NCBI RefSeq assembly: GCF_030272615.1
Contig: NC_081413.1
Span: 721,878,149-721,942,148, forward strand
DNA length: 64,000 nt
From: Cryptomeria japonica
Taxonomy: Eukaryota; Streptophyta; Pinopsida; Cupressales; Cupressaceae
Direction: 5' to 3'
A program made the translations under genes and the position numbers. The first letter of the stretch is position 1; each line of letters begins with the position of its first letter. The notes beneath the pieces were generated by a model. It was given only the letters and a program-made list of their open reading frames with translations, did not search any database and was not told where the DNA came from. Positions 46,550-59,844 of this stretch are shown here, in pieces.

Positions 46550-49500
46550 TTTTTTTTATAAAAATGCCCGTGTTCGTCAAAATTCTGACGACCTCAGGCA
46601 TTTTATTAAAAACAAAAAACACAACGCATTTTCATTTTGAAAGCAAACCGAAGCAAGCGGCGACCGTCTTGCCTCCCTGCCCCCCCCCCCCACCCGCCGA
46701 AGCGATCTTTGCACAAGCAAGGTAAGGTTTTTGGCTCGCTTTTGTCCAGGTGAATTTTCTATCAAGGGTTTAGAATGTTTTTGGCCGCAATAGAGCAATC
46801 AATTCTCAATTTTGTTTGGTAAATCATCTTCGATTTTCACGCAAAGGGCGCGTTGAATACTTGTATAAGCTGTAATGGAGGTTATAGAAACTTGTATGAA
46901 GCGTCTGTTTCTTCCTGAGTTTCTTCCTCTCTGTCTGTAGATGATTTTTGTGCTTGTATTGAAGTTTCTGCAGTGAAGCTATCTATATTAAGAACTCCTC
47001 TACATATTTCAATCTGTCACAAGTTTCCTTGTGTCCTGTCATTAGGACTTGAGTAACATTTAAAATGGACGTCTTTCAGCTTTGATACTCAGTGGTCCAC
47101 TTTCCTAGAACATAAAGAACACAAAGGAGTAGAGGTAGTTAAACTGATAGAAATCTATCATTAAATGTTGATTTCATCAAGCAAGGTGTTCAAAGGATAA
47201 AGGCCATTAAAGGCATTTTGTCCTTTTAGCTTTGATCGTATCATGAACTTCTACAATCTCCTCATTCTCCTGCATTGGGGTATAATAATCTGGTTTTAGC
47301 TTAATTTTGATTAAAGTTGCGTCTTGAAGTGCTTATATGCACATCTTTCACAGAGTAAACATGCAACATACACTACATGTAAAGGTCACTCAAAAAGGAT
47401 GGAGTACCATATCTCATCAAATGCAACTCAATGGGAAAGAGGACTAGATTCCAGAGAGGTGGTAAAGAGTTTTATTGCAATGGCCTAAAGTATTGTCCAA
47501 GATGAATCAATTACACCCCTCGTAGAAGATGAGGTTACTCAACCATACAAGTCTTAGTGCTCCAAGAGCGAGCATGTCTTCCACACTCATACCAAGTCCA
47601 TACGAGCACTCCAAATATAATAGTGCACCGTTATCTTGGTTCATTTTAATTTCTCATGTCTTTCTTTAGTTATCACTTAGTTAAGAGATTTCTGCACAAG
47701 ATATCCTTAGGCCCCTTTGTGCCCTAGCAAATGTAGGAAGCTATTACATACTCCTCTCTAACACCTATGTCCTTACTTCATACTCACAACATCAAGTGTG
47801 GCACAAAAAACAAGGCAAGAATTAAAATACATCAAGTGTGGCACAAATTTGGATCAATAATTTTTTCAATAGTCTGAAAAGGCATATTATGAAAAATCAT
47901 GGAGTCTTCAAATCTTCCATTCTAAAACATTCAAATTCAATTGTAAAATTCAGCTTAGATTTTTTCCAAACGTAAAAATCAAAAACTTTATGCAAACTTT
48001 ATTAATGAAGGTCAAATTTTCTCAAATTTTGAAATTCGAAATACAAAGTGTCCCTTTGGTTAAAATGTGAACATCTAATTCAAGCAATAAACTTTGAATT
48101 TCAATCATTTTTAAAAAAATTGTCATGGTGAGGGCACAAAATGTCATTTTTTTTAATTTTAAATAAATTAAATCCTACTCTATTTGCTTCAAATTTCATT
48201 CTAAGAAAGAATTCCAATGTTTCCTTAAGGGTGAGCATGGCATCCATTATGCAAAAGGACTCAAATACAAAGATAAAGAATACAATTACCTTCATTTTCA
48301 AATTTGAAAAAATGGCTTTCTTGTAATTTCCTCAAAATGGATGAAGTTGAATCCACGCACATATCAAGCAATCCTTTGTCATCCTCAATCCAATTCACTC
48401 CCAAGCTTTTACAATTGAATTGATTCAAATCTTTCAATATTTTAAATTTTCAAAAGAACACTTTTGAAGAGCATTTTTCTTTAAAACCTCTATAGCCAAG
48501 TGGAGAAATAACCATGTACCTATAACTACTCAATGCACATGTCAAGAATACCTATTCAATACATATATAGTTGAAGCACATCATAAACACCCAACAAGAC
48601 CAACATCATAAAAATATAATTCAATGCATCAAGATATCATATAATCAACGAACACATTTAGTAAAACATAAATAATTTTATGCACATTTATCAACTAAAG
48701 CATTCAAATAAACGAGGTATATAAACATAACATAGCCACCTCAAATCATATTGAACACCAACAATCGACATGTTAAGGAACCTCATCTTGAAACATGGGG
48801 ATGGTCCAAACACACCATTCAAAGCAAGGACAACAACCACAACTAAAACTCACAAAAAACAATGAAGCTAAAACATCGTTCAACACCCAAGACAAAAAAC
48901 ACAAGAACAACATATGCATCCCCTAATACATAGTTGAAGTCTAGTGATGTTGAGATCTACATCTCAACAATAGAAATGGGGTGTTACAATTATAATGTAT
49001 AATGGTTGATATATATGCTAACACGTGGTACACATCCCCCAAGGTAGTTATATTCTTATGCTTTGTAAGTCATCCCACTAGCAAATTAGATTAAAACTGT
49101 GTATCCCACGTGTGGGGGAAGTGGTAATGGTAGTGTTAGTTATTTGAGTGTTATATATTGTGGGGCTCAGGAAAGAGAAGGGAAGTGAAAAATATTTGTG
49201 TTTAGGATCTCATGTTTTTTATTAAAGGTAAATAGGTTCTAGGTTATAGACTCCTAAAACCCAATTGAATCAAAATATCAATAAAATAGCCACTAACCAA
49301 TAGCAAAAGATCAAACTAGATGATTTGAAAGGGCCTAGAGTCTTGTCAATGTCATTTCCAACCTAAACAATGTCGTTTCCTTTTTTTCAATACACACACC
49401 CTTAGCTTGACAATGGGATTTTGAAACAACTCTTTGAACAACCATCCAAGACACCATTTTAAAGTTCCTTTGATCAAGGAGACTGGAGGGAATCCTCAAC

Positions 49501-51089
49501 CAAAGTCACTTCATGCAATGAGGAAGAATGCCTACCCAAAGATGTTGTATGTTGTATCAATTCCATAGACTAGGTGAGTGCATGACTCCTTGCACACTCT
49601 ACTACCATGGTAATAGCTCTTCGATTAAGTCCACTACCCATCCTCAACCATCAAGACAACATCCTCATTAGTGATGCAGGGGCACCTCATGACCAAGGCA
49701 ATCATGACAAAGACCGTGAAGTTTTAAAGGAATAATGATGTGATTCATCCATATTTGCAATAAGATAGGTTATTTTGTTGATTTTTGTAATAAACCCCAC
49801 CTTGTTACCCAATGTCATGGATTTGGCAAGATGATAAGCCACCATAGGCATATGGGCCTAGGGGTATTGAATTGAGTATTTTAGGTGTTTTTAGGTGTTT
49901 TTAGGTGTCTTAGGATGTTTTAGACATGTTTTAATTACACTAATACCATTGGATTTAATAGGTGTCAAATTTGGTTAAAATATGTCAAAATTGTAAAAAT
50001 TGTCAAAGTTGCTAATAACCATTTTTGGTTAAAAAGTGCAACTTCTTTCCAAATGGTTCCCATAGTTCAAAAAGTGGTTTATAACTGATGGGAAGGATAT
50101 AAATAATTATTCCAGCCACCGTTTGGGGGTTGTTGAGTCGTTTGTAATGATTTGGCATCAAAAAAGCAATAAAATTCTATGATTTTCCTGTAATTTTGCT
50201 GCTATAATCATTGTACCGTACTGTATAGACTTGATAGAAGCATAAAAATGGTGGGATGTGTTAGAGGAGTGAATAAACTTTCAAATGAGACTATTCTAAA
50301 GTCTTTATTCATTCTGGAAGTGGAGATATCTGCAATTTACTAGAAGTTGCTGGGTTAGGACAACGTTCCCTAGGTTTTGGCATTAAAATGGTGAAAACTT
50401 GCTAATCCTTCTTAGTCACTCAATGACCCTGGAGGAGAATCAAGGTTTAACAATGAAATTTAATATTTTGAAATAATTTTTCAGGTTTGGAGTGGAAATG
50501 AGCAAGGGTTTGATGCACTAAGGTGGGCAACTCCATGTGGCCACCTAGTGAAGGCATACAAGAAGGTTCCATATCTGGAGTTTGGGTTGTCACCAAGGTA
50601 TGAAACCTGGTAGTTTGTAGTTTTTCCATGTAATTAAGAGTTAAATACCATTAATTTTCTTGGGCATCACTTTTGAAGGGTACTTTCTTTGTAAAATAGA
50701 CCTAATTGGGGCTATTAGGCCTACTAGCCAAGGGTAGGGTTAGGTCCTTTGCGTAATTGATCAGCCTGAACCCTTGGGATATGTGTTAGTACTCCATGGT
50801 AGGGGTATAAAACCATTTTAATCCTCAATTTTCCTTTGGCATGATTGGGAGAAAAACAACAATTCTGGTCTGGCAGGGCTACAAGGGCTTGTAAGCCTCT
50901 AAAACAACAACTTTGCAAAATTACCTTAAGGGAATCAATCCAAGCCTGGGATAAGGTCTCTATGACCTTGAAACCTTCAAATAATACCATTTTTAGTCAC
51001 ATTTTCATTGGGAAGAGTTCCAACCATAGTTGGACCAATTTTGCACTGAAGTTTCCATAGCCTAATTTTTTTGCCTGTGAAGAAAGACC
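46550..51089. other. CACTA 5' region: possible leader, unclassified repeats, no gene supported
   Basis: 46640-46720 is a GC-richer stretch with a C run and AAGCAAG|GTAAGG at about 46715-46727, which could be a leader exon and donor. 47100-49000 looks like inserted repeat DNA (next entry). 49877-49912 has short direct repeats of GTTTTTAG. No domain-bearing frame was found. Confidence 0.4.
47780..48988 (-). repeat. Possible LTR remnant (start TGTAACACCCC on the minus strand at 48988)
   Basis: The minus strand from 48988 reads TGTAACACCCCATTTC, a very common LTR opening. An 8-base inverted repeat, GTTGAGAT-CTAC-ATCTCAAC, lies just inside. The other end, a partner LTR and a primer site were not found, so the left boundary is a guess. 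No coding parts; broken or solo. Confidence 0.35.
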
Positions 51090-54000
51090 ATGTCAGATAA
51101 TATCAGCGAAGAACAAAATAAGGAGACAATTGCTAGATTATGGTCTAACTTGAAAAGAAAAGGTGATGGGAAATGTTATTGTCCCTGCAAAATTTGTAAG
51201 GGCTTAAAGACTAGAAGACTTCTAATCAAAACAACTAAGAAACATTGTAGGTAGCATGGTCACATTGAAGGGGGACATGATTATCATCCACTGGTAAGTT
51301 GTTCATTATATCATTTTAATAATTTATATACATAAGAAATCACTTGATAATGAGATCATGATCATGGTTTATTTATGTTGATCATTTTTATATAGGTCGA
51401 GCACGCCAGGGCACATGATATGGACCAACACAACCTGAAGAATATGGTTTTCGAAGTGGAGGAACATGGAGGTGTGAATATTGAAGCCGAAGATAATGAT
51501 CCCATGGAAGATGACGATCATGCACCAGAAAACACAATTGAAGATGATGGTACAAATACATTGATCCATGACACATTTAGTACCGGCACAACTGATCATG
51601 ATGATCAGGATGACCTTGATGTTCATGATTTACCTCTTCTTGAGAAGGCATATGGTCCCCTTTACAAAGGCTCCCAAACAACTCTTCTCTCTGTTGTATT
51701 GTTGTTCGTGAACTTGAAGGTTATGAATGGTTTATCCAACATAACAATCTCACGTATGTTAAGGTGTGTCATACATGTCATTACAGTTAATAAATGGTGA
51801 ATCATGTACCATTGATATTCTTTATATTAACACCTCAAACTTCTTTTTTTTGTTGTAGATTGATAGGTGAGTTTTTCTTACCACCATCAAATATTCTACC
51901 TCACTCATACCGAGAATTATCTGCCATTATGAAAGATGTTGGAATGGAGTATCAAACAATAGATGCTTGTCCCAATGATCATATTATATATCATAAACAA
52001 CATGAATTTGGAATAGAATGCCCTGAATGTCATATCAGTAGATATCGAACAGATCAAATAACAAAAAAGGTGCCTCGCAAGGTTCTTCGTTATATTCCCA
52101 TTATTCCACGTATGCAACGATTATTCAGGTGCACTAGCTTGGCACAATTTATGGATTACCATGCATGCAATAGAAGTCAAGATGACATTATTCGAATGCC
52201 TGCGGATGGTTCAGCATTTATGGACATAGAGGAAAAGTGGCCACACTTTAAAGAAGAACCTCGTAATCTCAGGCTTTCATTGGCAGCAGACGGTGTCAAT
52301 CCATTTGGAGAGTTGAGATCTGTTTACTCGGTGTGGCCTATTTTTGTTATCAACAATAATATTCCTCCATTGATGTCAATAAAGAGGGAGCACATAATGT
52401 TGGCAATGATTGTTCCAGGTATTTTATCATTTAATAGTCATCTACATTTAATTATAAATATTGCAGTAAAATGGTCATAATAATTATGTAATGTTTTTGT
52501 TCATTCCACTAGGCAAGTACCAAGTTAAAGATATGAATGTATATATTGAGCCTCTTATTGACGAGTTGCTGGAGTTATGGAATGGTGTGACCATGTATGA
52601 CATCTCTAGACCAATAGGACAAAGACAATTTCAATTCCATGAAATGCTTGTATGGACAATATATGATGCCCCAGGGCTAACACATTTTTGTGGTACGTTA
52701 TAGTGCTCAAGTTGCGCATGATAATTATAATTATAAAAATTAACAGATTTAATAGAATTATACATTATCTTGTAGGTCTTCAAACAAAGGGAAAATTTGC
52801 ATGTCCAGTTTGTGGTCCAAAGATGAAATCCCGTCATTCAAGAAGTTTAGAAAAGCAGGTGTTTGATGAGTATAGGCACTTCCTTCACAAAAATCATAAG
52901 TACCGGAATACTGAAAAACATCTTTTCAATGGGAAAGAAGAGACTACATCAAAGCCACAAAGAATGACTCCTCACTTATGGAAGTTGGAATATAATAGAA
53001 TTAATCGTCAAGGTAATGTCATTCCATCTAATGGTTTATGTTTGGAATTTGAATTTTTCTATCGTGTTTTGTTTACTGATGATGTAATTGATGATACTGA
53101 AGGTCGTCAAGGCATGGATGGCCACCTTCCAAAGGGACTAAAAAGTTATCCCAGATAATTCAGTAGGTTGCCTTACTACGAGTAGCTACAAATTGTGCAT
53201 TTGTTTGATACAATGCATATTGGAAAGAATATAATAGAGACATTATGGAAAATATTGGATGGAAGGCGTGACAAAGAAAAAACTGTCAAAATTTGTAGTG
53301 ACATTGTGGAATCCAATCATGCAATGAAAAATGTCATTCAATCAAATAGCAATGGAGATCAGATTAATATAAGTGCCCTTCCTTGGTTATTAATGGAGCA
53401 GCAAAGCAATTCTATAAAACAAGTCATACGAAAAATTCGATTTCCCATAGGATTTGCTACGAACATAAACAATCTCATATCAAAGAAGAGTGAATTTGGG
53501 CCAGGGATGAAAACGCATGATTGGCATACCTTCATTAAGGTAATTTGTGTTCTTGTGTATTTACTATATATTTGTATACTGCGCATGTACTTTTCATTGT
53601 ATTATGTTAGAAAACAATGAAAAGATCATTTTATAATTGTTGCAGTATGTTCTACCTCTATCTCTCCTAGACCACTTCGACAATAATATCAAGCAAGTCA
53701 TATATGATCTTGGAAAATACATGAGGTAAGTAGTGATGTTTGTTCAATTTGTTGTATAGATATTATATTTGCCATTTATTTTACTTGTTATGCAATATAT
53801 TGTATATTATTTTGTAAAGTCTCATTTATATATTTTTGCGTCTTCAATCTCTTTTAGGTGGTTGTCATCTAAAGAAATCCACAAGGAAGATATAAAATAT
53901 TGGAAGAGAAAAATCCCTCATCTAATGTGTGAAATGCAAAAGTGTCTACCTTCAACTTTTTTCAATGCACAAGAACACTACCTCATACACCAAGTTGAGG

Positions 54001-55326
54001 AGATCGAATTGTGTGAACCTGTACACACTAGGTCAATGTGGATGGTTGAGAGGCATTTGAAATTTTTGAAGGCTTTGGTTTGACAAAGAGCGCATCCTAA
54101 GGGTTCTATGGTGGAGGGATATATGGTATACCAAACTATGGTGTACATTACTGAATATCTTCCTAAGTTTGTAGCAAAAATCCACGTAGATCGCATTTGG
54201 GATCCCAACCCCATTAATAAATTCTAAGGGGAGCACTTGATGGGGAAAGGTAGATTAAAGAAAGTGAGAGGTAATTATAAGATGTTATTGTAGTAAATTA
54301 ATTTTTCATCTTCTAAATAAATCAGTTGTAAGTGGTCTATTAATTATTTGTACAGTTGGTCGGGAGTGGGATGCGCTACATTTGTATATTGCAAACAATC
54401 TTGATGGGATGACGGTGTGGATTGAACGATGTCAACATTCTGGTCACACATTAACATGGGATGGTGTCGCTTCATTGGTTAAAGAAGCTCATCGTAATGG
54501 AGATTCCAATGTTACACAAAGGGAAATTGATTTAGCATATGGTTTAAGAGATCAACAGGTACGTATAATTTTATTAATCACCCGTATGTTTATCAACTCA
54601 TGATGCAATAATTTTAATATGTTAGAGATATTGCAGGTCAAACACCACAAGGCTATGTGCTGCAATGGTCATAAATTTCGCATCAAATAGTTGGATGACA
54701 CGAAGAAAACTTGTGATTCTGGGATAACTGCAATCTTTGAGGTGACCAATATTTCATCTAGAAACGACATACATCATCAAGAGTCTCAAAATTGATACTA
54801 TGACATTTTGGATGATATACTTGAGTGTGACTTTAATTCCTTCAAATTAGTTCTATTCGTTGTCAAATGGTATAGGCTATGACTGAATAAAAATGATCCT
54901 GATAGAACTGTTATCGAACATGATAATGGATTTACAATGGTTAATACAAGGTCGTTTGAACGAGTTGGGAATGAGCCCTATGTTCTTCCAAGTCAATGTG
55001 AGCAGGTATTTTACTCGGAGGTTCCACATAAACCGGGTTGGTCATTTGTTGTTAGACATGATCCAAGAGGAAGGTCGATAATGTATAATGTGATGGAAGA
55101 AGAAGATACCGAAGAAGTAGAAGATGATATAGATGATGATCATGATCGACAGTTAGTCGATGATGTTCCTAATGGAAATGTACACGAAGAAGAAGTTGAT
55201 GATGATGATGCTACTGCTGCTGATGATGATGGTGATGGTGATGGTGATGGTGATGGTGTCGGTGATGGTGATGACGATGACGATGATGAACACAATGACG
55301 ATGACGATGACGATGACGATGATGAC

Positions 55327-55368
<42 letters not shown>

Positions 55369-55434
55369 CCTCATCATCATGATCATGATCATGATGGTCA
55401 TGATGATGAGTTGGATGAAGAAGAAGATCAATGA
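51090..55434 (+). pseudogene. CACTA transposase (TNP2 type), multi-exon, with acidic Asp/His tail
   Basis: Catalyses CACTA excision and insertion. The first exon (51090-51292) has a transposase-associated CxC..C motif (GKCYCPCKICKGLKTRR, HGHIEGGHDYHPL|GTAAGT). The TNP2 core includes LPHSYRELSAIMKDVGMEYQ, CPECHISRYR, AADGVNPFGELRSVYSVWP, YIEPLIDELLELWNGV, FACPVCGPKM and HLFDTMHIGKNIIETLW. The DUF4218-like part follows (MQKCLPSTFFNAQEHYLIHQ, PVHTRSMWMVERHLKFLK) and then the DUF4216-like part (NTRSFERVGNEPYVLPSQCE, VFYSEVPHKPGWSFVVRHDP). Small introns with GT...AG lie between. About eight in-frame stops, each explicable by one C-to-T change in a Gln or Arg codon, and no obvious frameshift. It is inactive but its order is complete. 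Confidence 0.85.
55196..55432 (+). repeat. (GAT)n/(GAC)n tract encoding an Asp/Gly/His tail
   Basis: The trinucleotide repeat codes a long Asp run with Gly-Asp and His-Asp alternation at the end of the transposase. The open frames on the other strand and in other phases (Met/Ile runs) are by-products. Confidence 0.9.
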
Positions 55435-55569
55435 CATGAATGAAATGTATGAGATGCGATTATTATATTACCTATTTAATATTGATATCTTGATAGAAAT
55501 TGATTTGACTTATATGGTTACATAAATAATTCATATGTTTTGAATTCTAATGCCATTACTTAATTAATT

Positions 55570-55880
55570 CATGATGCACCTCTAGCTATGTGATAGATGG
55601 TGATTTAAAATACATATGTGATGGATTACATGCTTATGATGATTCATGTGACATTTTTTGAACTTTGTGTTTATTTATGGAATGTGGACTACTTATTAGC
55701 TATGTGATGGATGGTGATTTATGATACGTATGTGATGGATTATATGTTTATGATGATACATATGTGATTCTTATGATGCTCAATTACATATATGATGATA
55801 CATATGTGATGCTTATGACGCTTATGATACTACAGTATTTCTTGTTTATCAAATTACAAATGCAATGCTTATGATGCTCA
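55570..55880. repeat. Tandem repeats with TATGTGATG words
   Basis: Units of about 110 bases (GCTATGTGATRGATGGTGAT at 55585 and 55698) are followed by shorter ATGATACATATGTGAT units. Non-coding, between the two CACTA genes. Confidence 0.75.
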
Positions 55881-56186
55881 ATTGTTGGTGGAGGAACTTG
55901 AACCCCTTTGACAAGGATCCTGCACAGTCTCATGGATCAACAGGTATAAGTCAATACACCTTATAGAAATAATATATTTTAAAAAAATTACAAGAAAAAC
56001 AAACTTCCTCGGTTTTTCAAACCTCAACATTAGCAGCAAATCTAATACAGTTATCAACACTTGAGGCCCCAGTTGGACTTACTCAAATTTTAATCTCAAC
56101 ATCAACTTTATGGCCGACTTCTTCATCAATATTACCCTCATTTGCAAAATATCTCTCTCATTACCAACTAACTCTATGGTGCACAG

Positions 56187-56930
56187 GTATCACCAAATAG
56201 GTATTTGTCAGATGTGTCTTCCTCGAGTGAGGGAAATGCAGGAATAGAAGAGGAAAGTGAGACATGTAGTAGATCTCAAATAGGGAGATCAACTAGAGGT
56301 TAAAAGATTAGAAGAAAATTCAATAAATGCATGGAATTTTTTGTTGCTCAAGGGGGGTCATGTTCTTATGATGATGAGACCAAAGGTGACATTGAGGTGC
56401 CCTTGAGGTACAAACATCTACTGAAACAATGTGTACCCAAGGAACTTCCTCCAATAAACACTGATTTTTGTGTTAATGAGAGGATATATTGCATAGCACA
56501 TTCGTCGTTGCATGGTTTGGGCCTATTTTTCATGGACAACATAAAGGTCTGTTACAACAAAGTTGCTGAATTGATGGAGTTTGTTGGACCTTGTTACAAT
56601 TATAATGATTGGATGCAGATTGTTGGATATAAAAAAAGTATGTGTAGGTATGCACTGTCAGCCAATTATATACAACAAAAAGATAATGATCAAAGTAAAC
56701 GAGTGGCTGTATACATTGATGGAAGGCCAAAAGCAACAGGGAATATTGCAGGTTTTATAAATAGTACACGACCTGGGTCAACTAATAAGCAACCCAATTG
56801 CATATTTGAGGCACGTGAGGGAAATTGTGTGTTTGTATGTGCGATAAAAATCAATAAGTGCAGGGGAAGAGCTGCTAATCGATTACAATTTGAATAGTAT
56901 AGATACAAACAAAGTTACTATCATGGGGGT
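56187..56930 (+). pseudogene. SET-domain module at the start of the second CACTA gene
   Basis: SET domains methylate lysines, usually on histones. Visible motifs are ERIYCIAHSSLHGLGLFFMD (the IxxSxxxGxGLF start), ELMEFVGPCYNYNDW, GNIAGFINSTRPGSTNKQPN (the N-x-x-x-F-I-N core with NC in PNCIFEA), and in a neighbouring frame AGEELLIDYN, the conserved GEELLxDY end. One small frameshift near 56850-56860 separates the last motif from the 188-codon frame (56331-56897). An in-frame stop precedes 56331. The exon ends at GGGTG|GTATGT (about 56930) and can splice to 57067, so it seems to be the N-terminus of the En/Spm-type gene. Confidence 0.75.
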
Positions 56931-57066
56931 GGTATGTACTATATATATATACCATTTAAGCCAACTTCCAATTAATGAATCCAATAAACCATTGTATTAT
57001 TAAGTTTTTTTGCTAAGTCTATTGGTTTCATTTCGCTAACGTTTTTATATTTTTTCTTTGTCACAG

Positions 57067-59844
57067 GGCCACATGGATCCACCACATAACACAGATAGGG
57101 GTGTAGGTCCCGACACTTCTATGGAGCAGGTAAACCTCATTGTAATTGTACAAATTAGATAGAAGCAAATTGTTACATTATGATCTTTTCTTGAGTGTTT
57201 TGAAGTAATTTTGATAGTGTTAATTATATTCTTGTCATAGACGGATGTTTGGGATAAGGGAAAGGAACCTGCAGTACCTCAACACCTCCATAGGGATGTG
57301 GGGTGCTCGACAGTGTTATGCACTGATGACATCGCACTTAGCGCAAACCCTATACAATTTGTACAAAATAATATTAGAAAAATTAGGCAAGAGATTGTTG
57401 ATTTGGCAACCATAAGCCCTCAAACTGATGAGATAACAGAGAGGGTGCAACTATTGTTGCGGACAATGGAAAACTTGCAAGTAAGCAGTAATGAAAGCTT
57501 TAATCATAACAAAAGTTCAATAATGGTTTATATTTTTTTCTCTTTTGTGTCATTAACTAAAATATGTATGTGTTGTTTTTACAGAAATTTATAAGGCCTC
57601 ATCATCCTGGTGGCGATGATCAGGGTATTGCGGGTAGTTCAGGTGATGACCATGTTCTATATATTAAAACCACTCCTTTGGACTTGTGAACTTGCTTTTT
57701 TAATGTTTTACATATTTAATGTATTACTCTTCAGGTGCTGACATGGATCTGAGGTCGACCTAACCTGTATTGCCGATTGCAATGTCGGCAACACGTAGCA
57801 TGCATACATCGTCTGTTGCACCGGCTCATGTTGACCTGCCCACTGTGGTAGATCCCTCTTTTTCTCTCTCTTTCATTATGTGTTTATTACCCTTGAAGTG
57901 TTCTTTCTTGGAGGCATTTCATAGTGGATTCATTTACTGTGGCAGGAGATGCACATGAGGATGCACCAGAGGTGAGTACTGGTGATAACATACCATCATT
58001 TCCTGGGTCTTCCCGTATTGCTAGTACGAGAACGTTGCAGGCCACATTGGTGGTGAGCGACGAAGAATTGATTCCCTTGAAGATACAGAAGGTTCCAGGT
58101 ACTTTAAAATTATTATTATATATAGTCTAATTGTAATTTACTTACTGATCACTCATTTTGGACTAATGATCCCATGTTTTTTTGCAGGAAATGATATTTT
58201 TTATAAAAATCTTAATGACATTACATTGCAAGTATTTGGGCCCACCATACGTAAAAGGTGGAACATCATACATGAACTAACCCTTATCCACTATTTTGAT
58301 TTCATATCATTGCTAGAATAGTTTTCATTTTATCCATTTCTTGAACTATATCAAAGGTAGCTTCAGTTTCTTTCTAAATCTAACAAGTTTGTTTTTGCTT
58401 TAAAGGTGGAATGACCAAGAAAAAAAGTTAAAAGATGAACTCACAAACCGTATGGTAGAGTGGTTTGGAAATGACACATTCAACAAGACTAAGCTCCTGG
58501 AAAAAGCTGGCACATATCTAAAGTATGTTAGGGACCAATACAGGACACATTTAGAGAAAAAAGTAAAGTATGAGCATCCCCCCATGATTCCAGAGAGGGA
58601 GTGGAAGGACCTGATTTTGGATGCAAAGGAGAGAATTGAAAGGAAAAAAGGAAATACACCACCAGACACTAGAAGAAGGTATGTGATACTATTAAGAATG
58701 TGAATATGTACTAATTATTCATTATATTTATATAATCTAACATATTTCAAACTTTTCATAGATTGAGTGACACGTCAAAGGCAACCAAGGAAAGACAAGA
58801 AAAGCATGGGCAACACAAACTCGGCTTTGGTGGTTATATGAAACTTGCCGCACGAATTGTAAGAATCAGTAAATTAAGTATCACATCAAAATATTTATAA
58901 ATTGTAAACAATTTTTTTTTTTATCAAACAATACAAGCAAAATTCACAATACTAAGCAAAAATGCAGGGCTCTGAATTCAATAGAGCGCCCACAGAAGAT
59001 GACAAGAGAATTGGCTACCAACAAGGCTATATAGCCGTGGCTGAATGGCTACGAGAATTGAGTGGGCAAACATGAGATTCTGATGCATCTGTCACAATGG
59101 TAAATAAGCTAAATGAAAATTATTTCAAATTGAATACTTAACCAATAATCTATTTGATGTTAAGTTTCAACATAAAGTGACTATATTTTTTTTAAATAAG
59201 CAAGCAATGATAACACTACGCATGACATTGGAATGCAGCATGATAATCATGGAACAAAACCTGTACATGAAGGTTCAGATGTGCATCCTAGTAGTGGAGG
59301 TATTCATTTGCTATTCAAATTTTTTTATGTAATTATTAATACAATTAAACATCTTAAATTGAAAATTAGTGTAGTAATTAATGTAACCTTTATTGTTAAT
59401 ATTTTAGAGCATGTAGTCAGTGGTGACCAAGTGGAGCATGATCTGGGTAGACAACATCAGGAACGTGATGTTCCCCAATCAGGTAAAGAGGACCACTGTT
59501 ATTCCTTTAAACAAATTTAATTGCAATTGGTGTATTGATTAATGTAACGTTTCGTATTTCAACTTCATAGGATCTAGAGGGTGTTCAGCATGTCGACGTT
59601 GAGGCGAGACAAAATGATGTGGAAGATGATGTGGCCTCATTAGGTAAAGAGTGTAACGGTTGTGTTCTTTAAATTAATGAAATACTTGTAACAATAATAA
59701 AAAAATGTTTTGAATTTAACCCAATTCTTTGTTATTGCAGAGGATCCCCCTTTGGTTCGGCATCCTCATCCTTTGTATAGGACTAGGCATACATCAAGAG
59801 CACGAGAAGAGGGCAAAACATCCGAAGATGGGGGAAATGATTAA
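57067..59844 (+). pseudogene. En/Spm (Ptta)-type transposase-associated gene, multi-exon 3' part
   Basis: A series of short exons with GT...AG introns. GHMDPPHNTDRGVG comes first (57067). Next are TDVWDKGKEPAVPQHLHRDV to RVQLLLRTMENLQ (57241-57480), a probable coiled coil. The core follows: LKDELTNRMVEWFGNDTFNK, YLKYVRDQYRTHLEKK, PPMIPEREWKDLI (58406-58679), KATKERQEKHGQHKLGFGGY (58762 on) and DDKRIGYQQGYIAVAEWLRE (58975 on). This matches the Transposase_24 (Ptta/En/Spm) layout, a probable DNA-binding partner of the transposase. The last exon ends HPHPLYRTRHTSRAREEGKT, with the stop at 59842-59844. It contains at least two in-frame stops. Exact splice sites are uncertain. Confidence 0.7.

Noticed and set aside
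55153-55525. Met- and Ile-rich frames overlapping the Asp tract
   Set aside because: Other reading phases of the same GAT repeat.
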